A stretch of DNA of 64,000 nt from Metabacillus lacus (GCF_009674805.1 NZ_WKKI01000010.1:1-64000), one strand, 5' to 3'; shown: positions 46,614-55,984, counted from the first letter of the stretch. Notes: generated by a model from the sequence alone, not told the origin. Program-made: numbers and translations.

Positions 46614-47963
46614 TTATTTTCCTGCCAATGAGTAGACAGAAACACCAACCAACTCGCCTGCTTCCTGAAGGCGTTCTTTGCTGATGTATTGAAGTGTATC
46701 CTGAGGAGTGTGATAGTATGGCTCAAGAGCTGCTGTACCAGGCTCCCTGCGGATAAAGTTAACTGCTGCAATGCCTGCTTCATGGAATGATACATGATCA
46801 GATGCGCCGCGCTCAAACAATATCAGCTCAGAAGGAGTACCAATTCTTTTAGCTGCTGCCTTTGCTGTTTCAGATACGATATTGGCTTTTCCATCGACCG
46901 TATTCATGAAGATAGCAGTAGCATTTTCCCAGCTGGTTCCTACCATATCCATATTAAAATTCCCAAGGCTTCTGTTTTTCTCATCAGCGCTCAGCTGGCT
47001 TACATAATATTTAGAACCGAGTAACCCGATTTCCTCAGCTCCAACAAATACAAAGCGGATTTCTTTGTCAATTGGATAGCTCTTCAAAATTCTTGCCAGC
47101 TCCAGTAGAACGGATGTACCAGATGCATTGTCGCTTGCTCCAGGTGCGAACGGAACACTGTCATAGTGAGCGGACACATGGATAATATCAGGATTTTTGA
47201 TATGCTTAGGCGTTCTGGTTGCAATAATATTTGTGCTGACAGCATTTGATAACCTTTTTACTTGAAGCGTGACATTTTTATCTGTCCCTGCATAATCAGC
47301 TTTTAATGCCAAACCGCTGGCTCTTGTGACACCCGCAACCGGTATGCTGGATTCAAAGCCAAGAGAAGGATTTAAAGGTGCAGCGCTTTCCACATTGTCA
47401 TAAAGGATGACGCCTGCAGCACCCGCAGCTGCAGCATTCTGAACTTTAGCAGCAAAAGTCAGGCCTTCTCCTCTGGAAATCAAGGCAATATTGCCCTTAA
47501 CTGCTTCTGTAAAATCAGTTACCCTTCCAAAACCTGCATCCACCAATTTCGCCTGAAGGCCGCCTTCTTGTGTTGCACCTGAGCCAACTGGAATAGTGGT
47601 GAGGACTTCCTGTGTACTTGATAAGCGGATTTCGCCTGTCATCGTATCTGGTATTTTAAATTCCTGTACCTGTACATCTAGTCCGTAGGATAGCAGGCGA
47701 TTCTTAATCCAGTCTGCAGTTTCTTTTTCAGCAGCTGTCCCTGCCACACGCGGGCCGATGTCTACACTCATATATCTGACATCTTCATATGCACGGTTCG
47801 CATCAAACCTTGCAAGAATTCTTTGATCTTTCCCTTTTAAATTGGCAGCCACAGCGGACTGCGGTCCTGCAGCATCTGCTGTTTGGGCAGGCAGCGCATA
47901 AAAACTGGATGATAGAAGCAGTGCAGACAGCACTACAGCAGAGCTTTTACGGATTTTTTTCAT
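46614..47963 (-). CDS. ywaD: Secreted M28 aminopeptidase, YwaD-like
   Basis: Exported zinc aminopeptidase of 449 aa with a signal peptide ending in AQTADAA, an inserted PA domain (about residues 130-235) and an M28 catalytic domain. Metal ligands are visible: SAHYDS, PGASDNASG, GAEEIGLLGS, FNMDMVG and the late histidine in YYHTPQDT. It corresponds to B. subtilis YwaD. AGGAGG precedes the ATG. Acts outside the cell on peptides with free N-termini. Confidence 0.92.
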   Translation of the reverse strand: MKKIRKSSAVVLSALLLSSSFYALPAQTADAAGPQSAVAANLKGKDQRILARFDANRAYEDVRYMSVDIGPRVAGTAAEKETADWIKNRLLSYGLDVQVQEFKIPDTMTGEIRLSSTQEVLTTIPVGSGATQEGGLQAKLVDAGFGRVTDFTEAVKGNIALISRGEGLTFAAKVQNAAAAGAAGVILYDNVESAAPLNPSLGFESSIPVAGVTRASGLALKADYAGTDKNVTLQVKRLSNAVSTNIIATRTPKHIKNPDIIHVSAHYDSVPFAPGASDNASGTSVLLELARILKSYPIDKEIRFVFVGAEEIGLLGSKYYVSQLSADEKNRSLGNFNMDMVGTSWENATAIFMNTVDGKANIVSETAKAAAKRIGTPSELILFERGASDHVSFHEAGIAAVNFIRREPGTAALEPYYHTPQDTLQYISKERLQEAGELVGVSVYSLAGK

Positions 47964-48203
47964 AACTTGCTTCCTCCTTTTATTTAAATCACTCTGCTGT
48001 ATTCGCTTTCAGAAGCTGTCAAACCTACTTGTCCTGCGTTTTTAGGACCATAAAACCTTAAAAAAGAAACTGAAGTCCTACTAAACTTGAAAACTCTAGG
48101 TGTATTTTCTTATTCAATTTTATAAAAATTCAGATATTTATACCTAACAAAGTAGACGATGATTTCTCACAGCCCTTTGGCTTTTCATGAAGAATCTACT
48201 TCA

Positions 48204-48338
48204 TCATAAGAAAAACGCACCACTTTTGGTTGACTCTCCGTGATGCAGCTCTTGCGTAGTCGGTTGTTCATCAAGCTGAGTCTTGGTCTCCAGGCCAGGA
48301 GCTACTGTCGGTTGAGTCTTTTTCTCCTGTTTTTCCAT
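48204..48338 (-). CDS. Putative 44-aa polar peptide
   Basis: Short minus-strand frame starting MEKQEKKTQPTVAPGLETKT and ending TKSGAFFL, with AAAGGAGTGAGGGCACC before the ATG. It is hydrophilic, has no signal peptide and shows no domain I recognise. It lies alone in the region upstream of ywaD. The ribosome site and clean codons support it; no terminator directly follows. Confidence 0.45.
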   Translation of the reverse strand: MEKQEKKTQPTVAPGLETKTQLDEQPTTQELHHGESTKSGAFFL

Positions 48339-48477
48339 GGTGCCCTCACTCCTTTCAAAATTCACACTTGTTACCTTTTGCCAAAATGGCTGCTGTATAC
48401 GCTGAGAAACTTTCTATTTTCGAAGTAGCGCCTGCTTCAAGACAGGCAGGATAGTGAGCAATTCACCCTGGAATGAA

Positions 48478-48518
48478 AAAGGAGCCAAACTCTTAGACAT
48501 AAGAATTTGACTCCTTTA
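48478..48518 (-). terminator. Terminator of fumC
   Basis: AAAGGAGTCAAATTCTTAT pairs with ATAAGAGTTTGGCTCCTTT (minus strand sense), followed by TTCATT. Confidence 0.75.
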
Positions 48519-48575
48519 TTCATCTGGTATTTGCAATAGTTATTCTCATGATTCTCACTTTGCAATCAACACATC

Positions 48576-49961
48576 CTAAGCTTTAGGAGCCACCATGTCT
48601 TCCGGTTTCACAAATTGATCAAATTCCTCTTCCGACAAAAGTTGAAGCTCCACTGCAGCTTCTTTTAAAGTAGTGCCGTTTTTATGGGCATGCTTAGCAA
48701 TTTTCGCTGCATTTTCATAGCCTATGTGAGGATTTAGTGCGGTTACCAGCATAAGAGACTTTTCTAAATGCCCTTTTATCACAGATTCATTCGGCTGAAT
48801 TCCAGCTGCACAGTTTCGATCAAAGGAAATCAAGCTGTCTGATAGTAGTCTGACAGATTGCAGGAAATTGTAGATGATAACCGGCTTGTATACGTTCAGC
48901 TCAAAATTCCCCTGGCTCGCAGCAAACCCAATCGCCGCGTCATTGCCCATCACTTGGACGGCAACCATCGTTAATGCTTCACTTTGTGTCGGATTTACCT
49001 TGCCGGGCATAATCGAGCTTCCAGGCTCATTTTCAGGAATGGTGATTTCCCCAATTCCGCTTCTCGGCCCGCTGGCAAGCCATCTTACATCATTGGCAAT
49101 CTTCATGGCATCCGCTGCAAGCGCCTTTACCGCTCCGTGTACATAAACCAACTCATCATGGCTGGTGAGTGCATGGAATTTATTGTGAGATGAGCTGAAA
49201 GTCTCGCCCGTCATGCTGCTGATTTCAGCTGCAGCCATGTCCCCAAACTGCGGATGTGCATTGATTCCTGTTCCTACAGCTGTTCCCCCGATTGCAAGAC
49301 TTCGAAGCTGCTCAGCACTTTGCTGAATCATCTCCCTTGATTTAACAAGCATATAATGCCAGCCTGAAATCTCCTGACCGAGCGTTAATGGCGTTGCATC
49401 CTGCAGATGAGTCCGCCCGATTTTAACAATATTGTCATAAGCTGCTGCTTTCTCTGAAAGAGTTTTCTCCAGCTGCCCAATGGCAGGAATCAATCTGTTT
49501 TTTACAGCAAGAAGACCTGCAATATGCATAGCAGTTGGAAAAGTGTCATTGGAACTTTGGCTCATATTCACATCATCGTTTGGATGAATTTCTTTATCAA
49601 TTCCTTTTTCCTTCAAAAGCTCATTTCCTCTGTAGGAAATCACTTCATTGACATTCATATTGCTCTGCGTGCCGCTCCCGGTCTGCCACACGACCAGAGG
49701 AAAATGTTCATCCAGCTTTCCGTCCAGAATTTCGTCACAAGCCTGAGCAATAACTGCTGCCTTATCAGCATCCAGCTTCTCCAGCTTCTGATTGGCAAGA
49801 GCAGCACTTTTTTTCAATACGGCAAAGCCATGAATCAATTCAATCGGCATTTTTTCTTCACCAATTTTAAAATTCTCTCTGCTCCGCTGTGTCTGAGCCC
49901 CCCAGAATTTATCGGAAGCTACCTGCACTTCCCCCATTGTATCCCGCTCAATTCGATACAT
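48576..49961 (-). CDS. fumC: Class II fumarate hydratase FumC
   Basis: Fumarase of 461 aa in the TCA cycle. Family signature [16 protein letters not shown] is intact, as are [15 protein letters not shown] and [18 protein letters not shown] precedes the ATG. Single gene unit. Confidence 0.97.
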   Translation of the reverse strand: MYRIERDTMGEVQVASDKFWGAQTQRSRENFKIGEEKMPIELIHGFAVLKKSAALANQKLEKLDADKAAVIAQACDEILDGKLDEHFPLVVWQTGSGTQSNMNVNEVISYRGNELLKEKGIDKEIHPNDDVNMSQSSNDTFPTAMHIAGLLAVKNRLIPAIGQLEKTLSEKAAAYDNIVKIGRTHLQDATPLTLGQEISGWHYMLVKSREMIQQSAEQLRSLAIGGTAVGTGINAHPQFGDMAAAEISSMTGETFSSSHNKFHALTSHDELVYVHGAVKALAADAMKIANDVRWLASGPRSGIGEITIPENEPGSSIMPGKVNPTQSEALTMVAVQVMGNDAAIGFAASQGNFELNVYKPVIIYNFLQSVRLLSDSLISFDRNCAAGIQPNESVIKGHLEKSLMLVTALNPHIGYENAAKIAKHAHKNGTTLKEAAVELQLLSEEEFDQFVKPEDMVAPKA

Positions 49962-50079
49962 ACTACCCCTCCTATAAAGATGAATTATTCTCCCTATCTA
50001 TCATATACTTTTCAATGCAATTTAAAAAAGCGAAAAGGCTTTCAATTTTCTGAGAAAACTCTTTTGATTGCTCAAGATA

Positions 50080-50435
50080 CTATATCAAAGAGGGGGTTTG
50101 AGATTGTATAACAAAGCGGAGGGGGGTTTGTTCTACTATCTTTGAGATGCTATAACAAAGCGGGGGGTTTTGTTCTACTAGCTTAGCATTTTCGCCAGAT
50201 ACTATAACAAAGTGGGCTGTTTTGTTCTACTATCTTTGAAATACTATAACAAAGTGGGCTGTTTTGTTCTACTATCTTTGAGATGCTATAACAAAGTGAG
50301 GGGTTTTGTTCTACTATCTTTGAGATGCTATAACAAAGTGAGGGGTTTTGTTCTACTATCTTTGCATTTTCGCCAGATACTATAACAAAGTGGGCTGTTT
50401 TGTTTTACTATCTTTGAGATGCTATAACAAAGTTG
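50080..50435. repeat. Array of about eight TATAACAAAG palindromic repeats
   Basis: Same family as 33930-34365: ATACTATAACAAAGTGGGC, TTTTGTTCTACTATCTTTGAG, and the same alternate junction GCATTTTCGCCAG. Several units share GTGGGCTG, others GTGAGGGG, indicating local duplication. Confidence 0.92.
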
Positions 50436-50563
50436 GGAACGCATATTTGAATTAACTCTTCGACTATGGCCTTTTCCTTACTAACAACAAGCAGCCAATC
50501 CCATAGCAATCTCCCATGAGGATACCTGAGCTTGGTCGACGTTCTGCTCGCGCTTTTAAAGAA

Positions 50564-50923
50564 TTAATACCTCCTGAAAAGAACCAACAGATTCATCGTG
50601 TAACTGATAACAAAAATAGAATAAAAAGAAAATAGGTAGTCAATTTTTAAAGAGGTAAACTGTTCTAAAAGATAAAAGACTAAAAGTGAAAAACAAGAAA
50701 TAATGAGTGTGTTATATGAAGCTTTTTGTTGCAACACCTTCATTCTCTCATCATTCTTTTTTATTTCTTCAAAAAGGACAAAATAAGCAAGAGGAAAAAA
50801 TGCTAAAACAAGCGTATAGCTCGCTATAGATTGTTTTAGAAACACATCCAGAATACCGAAGGCAAACAGCAAGATACCCAGGAATAATAAGGTTTGTTTA
50901 TGGAAGATATTGAGTAATTTCAT
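50564..50923 (-). CDS. Small membrane protein paired with XRE regulator
   Basis: Protein of 119 aa with four hydrophobic helices arranged as two pairs around a polar KKNDERMKVLQQKASY loop, a layout seen in DUF2178-like partners of XRE regulators. GAGGAGG lies in the end of the XRE gene and the ATG starts one base after its stop, so the two are co-translated. Function unknown. Confidence 0.75.
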   Translation of the reverse strand: MKLLNIFHKQTLLFLGILLFAFGILDVFLKQSIASYTLVLAFFPLAYFVLFEEIKKNDERMKVLQQKASYNTLIISCFSLLVFYLLEQFTSLKIDYLFSFYSIFVISYTMNLLVLFRRY

Positions 50924-50924
50924 G

Positions 50925-51122
50925 TTAAGATTCCTCCTCAAAAAATACATCCTCCACTTTCACGTGAAAGTTTTTAGCGATACTGATGGCAAGCGGTAAG
51001 GATGGTATATATCTTCCTTTCTCAATTGAAATAATTGTTTGTCTGGACACATCCAACAAGTCAGCAAGTTGATATTGAGTAAGATTGTGCTCAGTTCTCA
51101 TTTCTTTCACCCTATTCCTCAC
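50925..51122 (-). CDS. XRE-family helix-turn-helix regulator
   Basis: A 65-aa Cro/CI-type DNA-binding domain: LTQYQLADLLDVSRQTIISIEKGRYIPSLPLAISIAK. It consists of the domain only, like many small XRE proteins encoded with membrane partners. GGAGGAAAGCAC precedes the GTG at 51122. An 18-bp palindrome 43 bp upstream (51165-51182) is its probable operator, implying autoregulation. Confidence 0.9.
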   Translation of the reverse strand: MRNRVKEMRTEHNLTQYQLADLLDVSRQTIISIEKGRYIPSLPLAISIAKNFHVKVEDVFFEEES

Positions 51123-51164
51123 GTGCTTTCCTCCACGTATGAGCAAACTTAACTGCCCCTAATA

Positions 51165-51182
51165 AGTAAAGTGTACTTTACT
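51165..51182. promoter_or_regulatory. Palindromic operator candidate for the XRE gene
   Basis: AGTAAAGTGTACTTTACT: perfect 7-bp arms around TGTA, located in the promoter region of the XRE/membrane operon. Confidence 0.65.
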
Positions 51183-51269
51183 TTCCTTTTTTTTACAACT
51201 CAGTCCGCAATTGGTAAGAAAAATAAATGTTTATCTCGATTAACAATCCCCGTAACTAGATGTTTTTCA

Positions 51270-51315
51270 AATAAAAAAGCTATCCCATTGATCAAGCGGG
51301 ATAGCTTTTTCATTT
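51270..51315. terminator. Terminator of the M20/ABC operon
   Basis: AAAGCTATCCC and GGGATAGCTTT with T-rich tails on both strands. Confidence 0.9.
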
Positions 51316-51405
51316 TCTGCAGTCAGTTTTACGGCCCAGCCTCTTAAAGTGTTTGGATAAAGCTGCCTGTTTATAACCCTATGCGTTCAAGGGCTGCGAA
51401 AACAA

Positions 51406-52620
51406 CTAGTAAGAGATGCTTTCCTTGGTATTTTCAAATTCTTGCTGTATTTCTTTCAATGTCTGTTGATCTGTCAGCAAAGTCAGCCCCGTTAGCGCCA
51501 GAGCTTTAGCCCCTCTCAGCAAGGCCTCGTCTCCTTGAGGAGATTTAGCAGCTTCCCTGAATTCCTTGGTATGTGCAACAAGCGAACTAGGACCCATCTT
51601 GATATAAGGGTGAATAGTTGGAACAACCTGGCTGATATTGCCTGCGTCTGTTGATCCATATCCCTTACGTTCATTGCTTAGGACCTCTATATCCAGTTCA
51701 GATAGGGCATCTGCAAATACCTGGTTGAAGACCTTGTTAATTAGCAGGTTGTCAATTTCATTTTGAAACGCAATGACATTCAATTTTGCACCTGTCGCAA
51801 GTGCAGCGCCTTCCGCAATTAGCTTGACTTTTTTTGTTACCTCATTCAAGTCCTTTCTGTGTGCAGCTCTCAGATAAAATCTTGCCTTTGCATACTCTGG
51901 AACAATATTTGGGGCATCTCCTCCATGTGTAATAATGCCATGTATGCGCACATCATCTTTGAGATGCTGCCTCAGTGCATTTATTCCGTTAAACAATTGA
52001 ATGACTGCATCCAGCGCATTGATTCCCTCATGAGGTGATGCCGCAGCATGTGCTGGTTTTCCAATAAACTCAAAGTCAAGAGGATCCACTGCCAGAGAGT
52101 TTCCGGTTGTTCTTGTTTCATTTGAAGGGTGCACCATGAGTGCTGCATCAATTCCTTCTAAAAGTCCGTGTTTGACAAAACTTCCTTTTGCGCTTCCATT
52201 CGGTCCCCCTTCCTCAGCAGGAGTACCGAACACCACAATTTCCCCTCCTGTTTCGTCAACAATCTGGCTGAGAGCGATGGCCGCTGCAATACTTGCCGTT
52301 CCTATAATATTGTGGCCGCATGCATGACCAAGCCCCGGCAGTGCATCATATTCTGCCAAAAATGCTATCGAAGGACCGTTTTTTCCTGACAATTTTCTTG
52401 CTATAAAAGCAGTGCTGTGACCAGCAACATCTCTTTCTACATGAAACCCCTCTTCTTCCAGTCGTGAGGACAGCAGGCCTGATGCAAAATATTCTTCATT
52501 TCCAATCTCCGGTTTATCATGAATTTGATGGCTGATATCAATATACCTTTCTGCCTGTGCATCTATGTCATCAATGACCGACACTTTAAGCTGCTGCAGG
52601 TTATTAACTTCTAAAGGCAT
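51406..52620 (-). CDS. M20 family amidohydrolase/peptidase
   Basis: Metal-dependent amidohydrolase of 404 aa, AbgB/aminoacylase type. Motifs: LAEYDALPGLGHACGHN and GTPAEEGGPNGSAKG (metal ligands and catalytic glutamate), a dimerisation domain around GKPAHAAASPHEG. It is the last gene behind a Met-type ABC transporter and two SAM riboswitches, so it probably deacylates or hydrolyses an imported N-substituted sulfur amino acid to supply methionine or cysteine. GGAGG precedes the ATG at 52620. Confidence 0.88.
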   Translation of the reverse strand: MPLEVNNLQQLKVSVIDDIDAQAERYIDISHQIHDKPEIGNEEYFASGLLSSRLEEEGFHVERDVAGHSTAFIARKLSGKNGPSIAFLAEYDALPGLGHACGHNIIGTASIAAAIALSQIVDETGGEIVVFGTPAEEGGPNGSAKGSFVKHGLLEGIDAALMVHPSNETRTTGNSLAVDPLDFEFIGKPAHAAASPHEGINALDAVIQLFNGINALRQHLKDDVRIHGIITHGGDAPNIVPEYAKARFYLRAAHRKDLNEVTKKVKLIAEGAALATGAKLNVIAFQNEIDNLLINKVFNQVFADALSELDIEVLSNERKGYGSTDAGNISQVVPTIHPYIKMGPSSLVAHTKEFREAAKSPQGDEALLRGAKALALTGLTLLTDQQTLKEIQQEFENTKESISY

Positions 52621-52644
52621 GTTCACTCCTCCATTCCTTTCTAG

Positions 52645-53475
52645 TTATTCTCCAATTTCACTTAGCGGTACAAAGGTCGGTATGGTGCTTCCTTTGTATT
52701 CATTTTTGATAAATTCAGCTACGTCATCCTGCTGATACAGTTCTGCAACTTTCTTTAACGTTTCATTTTCTTTGTCCTCGAATCTTACTGCAATGATATT
52801 AATATAAGGTGTAGCTGTATTATCTTCGTGGAAAATCGAATCTTTTGTAGGGTTAAATCCAGCATCTACAGCAATTCCGTTATTGATTATTGATCCTGCC
52901 ACATCAGGAAGGACCCGCGGCGTTTGTCCCGCTACGACAGGAACAATCTCCAAATTCTTAGGATTATCTTTAATGATTCCAAGAGAGCCATTGCCGTCAA
53001 AATCTTCAGGCAATGTGATCAGCCCTGCTTCCTGCAGCAAAAGAAACGCTCTGCCCATATTGGTTGCCTCATTGGGTACTGCAATTTTGCCTCCTTCCGG
53101 AATTTCACTCACATTTTTAAATTTATCTGAATATAAACCCATTGGTGCTATGACTGTAGTGGCCAGTGGAGCGAGATCTAAATTATGTTCCTTTTTAAAC
53201 GCATTAAAATAAGAAATGGTTTGAAAAGCATTCGCGTCCAGTTCTCCCTCTGCCAAGGCCAGGTTCGGCTGTACATAATCTGAAAACCTAACAATTTCAA
53301 TAGTAATTCCTTCTTTTTCAGCTTTTTTAGCAACAAAATCCCAAATGCGGTTATCAGATCCGCTGACTCCAATTTTAACTGTTTCCTGTTTTTCATTTCC
53401 TCCTGCAGAAATATTTCCGCATGCTGTTAATGCTGCTAATGCAGCTGCCAATACAAATACCAGTATCTTTTTCAT
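52645..53475 (-). CDS. MetQ-like substrate-binding lipoprotein (second copy)
   Basis: NlpA-family lipoprotein of 276 aa with lipobox LTAC. Its core follows MetQ (FSDYVQPNLALAEGELDANAFQTISY, AVPNEATNMGRAF) but the ligand loop differs from the first copy at 18.3 kb, so a methionine derivative or other sulfur compound may be bound. GGAG lies upstream of the ATG at 53475. Second substrate-binding gene of a complete metNPQ-like operon. Confidence 0.92.
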   Translation of the reverse strand: MKKILVFVLAAALAALTACGNISAGGNEKQETVKIGVSGSDNRIWDFVAKKAEKEGITIEIVRFSDYVQPNLALAEGELDANAFQTISYFNAFKKEHNLDLAPLATTVIAPMGLYSDKFKNVSEIPEGGKIAVPNEATNMGRAFLLLQEAGLITLPEDFDGNGSLGIIKDNPKNLEIVPVVAGQTPRVLPDVAGSIINNGIAVDAGFNPTKDSIFHEDNTATPYINIIAVRFEDKENETLKKVAELYQQDDVAEFIKNEYKGSTIPTFVPLSEIGE

Positions 53476-53487
53476 TTTCTCCACTCC

Positions 53488-54138
53488 TTAACGTCTTCGA
53501 ATTGTTTTTGAAAGAAGATTGCCTGAAGATTGAAGTCCTTGTACCAGGACAACAAGAATAACAACTGTGATAATCATTACCATGGTATCGAATCTCTGAT
53601 ATCCATATGTAATTGCCAAATCCCCCAGCCCTCCTCCTCCTACCGCTCCAGCCATTGCAGATGCTCCAACAAGTCCAATGGTGGCGATGGTAAGATTCAG
53701 CACTAGAGAACTGAGTGCTTCCGGAACAAGAAAGCGAAAGATAATCTGCCCAGGTGTTGCTCCCATTGCCTCTGCAGCTTCAATCACTCCTGGCTGCACC
53801 TCCAGCAGGGAACTTTCTATTAATCTAGCAATGTACGGGCCAGCGTAAAACACCAGTGGTACGACTGCTGCCGATGTTCCGATCGATGTTCCGACTATTA
53901 GTCTTGTCAGAGGAATAATTGCAACCATCAGAATAATAAAGGGCACTGATCGAAACACATTGATGATACTGTTCAGCACTTTAAAGACTAAAGGATTTTC
54001 CAGCAGATGCCCCTTCCTTGTTACGACCAGCAGTACGCCGAGCGGAAGCCCGATTAATGTTGAAAACAGAAGTGAAAAACCAACCATCACAAGTGTTTCG
54101 ACAAGAGCATCCATAATTTGGCTAAAATCAACCAGCAT
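53488..54138 (-). CDS. MetP-like ABC permease (second copy)
   Basis: Permease of 216 aa with the coupling loop EAAEAMGATPGQIIFRFLVPEA and five or six helices. GAGGTTC precedes the ATG; overlap with the ATPase gene is 11 bp. Paralogue of the permease at 19.1 kb. Confidence 0.93.
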   Translation of the reverse strand: MLVDFSQIMDALVETLVMVGFSLLFSTLIGLPLGVLLVVTRKGHLLENPLVFKVLNSIINVFRSVPFIILMVAIIPLTRLIVGTSIGTSAAVVPLVFYAGPYIARLIESSLLEVQPGVIEAAEAMGATPGQIIFRFLVPEALSSLVLNLTIATIGLVGASAMAGAVGGGGLGDLAITYGYQRFDTMVMIITVVILVVLVQGLQSSGNLLSKTIRRR

Positions 54139-55159
54139 GAGGCAGAACCTCCCTGACTGTCACTTTTTCCTGATGGATAAACATAAGTGCCCTGCTGATC
54201 TCACTTTCTCTTCCTTGCAGCTCCACAACAAGATTTCCAAATGGAATACCTTGCAGCTCTGTAATATTTCCAAGCAGAACATTCACATGTACATCAAACT
54301 TCTTAGCTACCTGAGACAAAAGCGGCTGTCCTGAAGACTGTCCGATAAATTGGATTTTAAATACCCTGCTGTCACCCTCCCTGTTTTCTACAAGTGCCTG
54401 AATGGATTCCGGTATGGAATCGGGAAGAACAGAGCGGACAAAATTTGCGGCTGTATCTGTTTGGGGATTCGTAAACACTTCAAATACTGTCCCGCTCTCT
54501 ATAATTTTTCCATCCTCTATCACACCTACTTTATGGCAAATTTCTTTAATGACACTCATTTCGTGTGTAATCATGAGGATTGTAATATCATACTCACTGT
54601 TGATTTTTTTGAGCAGTTGAAGAATAGAATCTGTTGTTTGAGGATCCAAGGCGGAAGTAGCCTCATCACACAGGAGGATAGAGGGCTTGGTTGCCAACGC
54701 CCGTGCTATTCCGACTCTTTGTTTCTGCCCTCCGGAAAGCTGGTCCGGGTAATGGCTGGCTTTGTCCTCCAAGCCTACAAAGCTCAGCAATTCCCTTACT
54801 CTTGCTTGTATATCGTTTTTAGGTGTGTTTGCCAAAAGGAGTGGCATAGCAATGTTCGAAAAAACAGTTTTGGAGTTCAGCAAATTAAAATGCTGAAACA
54901 CCATCCCTATTTTCCTTTTAGTTTCTCTAATATCTTTTTTTGAAAGAGACAGGAGATTTTTCCCTTCTACAAACACCTCTCCGTCCGAAGGCCTCTCCAG
55001 AAGGTTGACGCATCTGATTAGAGTGCTTTTCCCTGCACCGCTAAACCCAATTACTCCGAAAATTTCTCCTTTCTCAACAGTCAAATTCACTCCATTCAGT
55101 GCTCTGATTATAGTATCTCCGCTGCCAAATTCTTTTTTTACATCCTTGAATTGAATCAT
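54128..55159 (-). CDS. MetN-like ABC ATPase (second copy)
   Basis: ATPase of 343 aa with Walker A GFSGAGKST, LSGGQKQRVGIARAL, Walker B ILLCDEATSALD and a C-terminal NIL domain, as in MetN. AAGGAGG precedes the ATG at 55159. First gene of the operon that ends with the M20 hydrolase and begins behind tandem SAM riboswitches. Confidence 0.93.
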   Translation of the reverse strand: MIQFKDVKKEFGSGDTIIRALNGVNLTVEKGEIFGVIGFSGAGKSTLIRCVNLLERPSDGEVFVEGKNLLSLSKKDIRETKRKIGMVFQHFNLLNSKTVFSNIAMPLLLANTPKNDIQARVRELLSFVGLEDKASHYPDQLSGGQKQRVGIARALATKPSILLCDEATSALDPQTTDSILQLLKKINSEYDITILMITHEMSVIKEICHKVGVIEDGKIIESGTVFEVFTNPQTDTAANFVRSVLPDSIPESIQALVENREGDSRVFKIQFIGQSSGQPLLSQVAKKFDVHVNVLLGNITELQGIPFGNLVVELQGRESEISRALMFIHQEKVTVREVLPHAG

Positions 55160-55178
55160 GCTGTACCTCCTTTTCATA

Positions 55179-55336
55179 GAAAAAACCCCCTTCCTGAAAA
55201 AGAAGAGGGCTGAAAAAAAATTGCGTCCCTCTTATCTTTCAAGCTGTAAGCTTGCTGGAATTGGCACAGTACTGTACAGTCTGCTGCCGAAGTTTCAAAG
55301 GGCCAGTCCCTCCACTTCTCTGGATAAGATTGCGTA
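55179..55336 (-). promoter_or_regulatory. Promoter-distal SAM-I riboswitch of the second Met operon
   Basis: Minus strand: CTTATCCAGAGAAGTGGAGGGA, CCCTTTGAAACTTCGGCAGC, CTGTGCCAATTCC, TTGAAAGATAAGAGGGA, then terminator CCCTCTTC/GAAGGGGG followed by TTTTTT (55179-55212). Second of two in series, adjacent to the ATPase gene. Confidence 0.95.
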
Positions 55337-55424
55337 GCTCATTCAGTTGTACAGGCTGCTAAGCGAACTTGCAGACCTGCTTTGCTGCGTTTTATTGCTA
55401 GGAAAACATTGTTCTTAGAACGAA

Positions 55425-55592
55425 GAAACCTCTTCTGCATACAGCAAGAAGAGGTTTCATCATAATGATTCCGCACTCTTCTTATCTGCCAAGCTCACCG
55501 CTTGTTGGAAGTAGCACAGTTTCCGCAAACATGCGGATCTGCTGCCGAGGCTTCGCAGGGCCAAATCCCTCCGCCTCTCTTGATAAGAAGTT
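55425..55592 (-). promoter_or_regulatory. Promoter-proximal SAM-I riboswitch of the second Met operon
   Basis: Minus strand: CTTATCAAGAGAGGCGGAGGGA, CCCTGCGAAGCCTCGGCAGC, CTGTGCTACTTCC, CAGATAAGAAGAGTG, then AACCTCTTCT/AGAAGAGGTT followed by TCTTCG (55425-55460). It has its own terminator, so RNA polymerase meets two SAM-dependent checkpoints. Confidence 0.95.
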
Positions 55593-55722
55593 TCGTTCAT
55601 TCAATTGTTATTAATTTACACCGTCTGTTTTTTTTTGTCAACCATAAATTGTTTGAAACTTAATCGACAATTTTCCCGACTATTATAATGAATAGCAAAT
55701 ACTCTTTGGGAGAGATTGAGCC

Positions 55723-55920
55723 ATGAGAAGAAGACTGAGAAAAAAAGGCTTTGAAGAACGGATGGAAGCCAACAGGCAGATGATTCTGAAAGACGAGCCT
55801 GCGCTTGAGGAGATTTACGAAAGAATTGAACAAAAGCATTTGAGAGCGGATGAACCAAGCTTTTCAAACAAAAGAGAGCAGTTGAACAGACAAGAAAAAC
55901 ATTTTACCGCCAGAAGCTGA
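55723..55920 (+). CDS. FbpB-family small basic protein
   Basis: A 65-aa protein starting MRRRLRKKGFEERMEANRQM, with the acidic helix DEPALEEIYERIEQKH, the pattern of the FbpB family. In B. subtilis FbpB is a Fur-controlled partner of the iron-sparing sRNA FsrA. GGGAGAG precedes the ATG. No clear Fur box was found upstream, so iron control is only inferred. Confidence 0.75.
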   Translation: MRRRLRKKGFEERMEANRQMILKDEPALEEIYERIEQKHLRADEPSFSNKREQLNRQEKHFTARS

Positions 55921-55984
55921 TACCGCCCTTGGGGCATCCACCAGATTCTTCAGTCACAACTCAGAATTTCTTTTCAAAACATAA

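Larger units (their letters stand above)
47964..48575. other. Intergenic region between ywaD and fumC
   Basis: Apart from the 44-aa frame (48204-48338) and the fumC terminator (48478-48518), the region has AT-rich stretches likely carrying the ywaD promoter. I see no repeats of the window's families. Confidence 0.5.

Noticed and set aside
49524-50111. Plus-strand ORF of 195 aa
   Set aside because: Antisense shadow of fumC extending into repeats.
55621-55722. Fur box before the FbpB-like gene
   Set aside because: Only a weak ATTATAATGAATA resemblance; not enough for a call.
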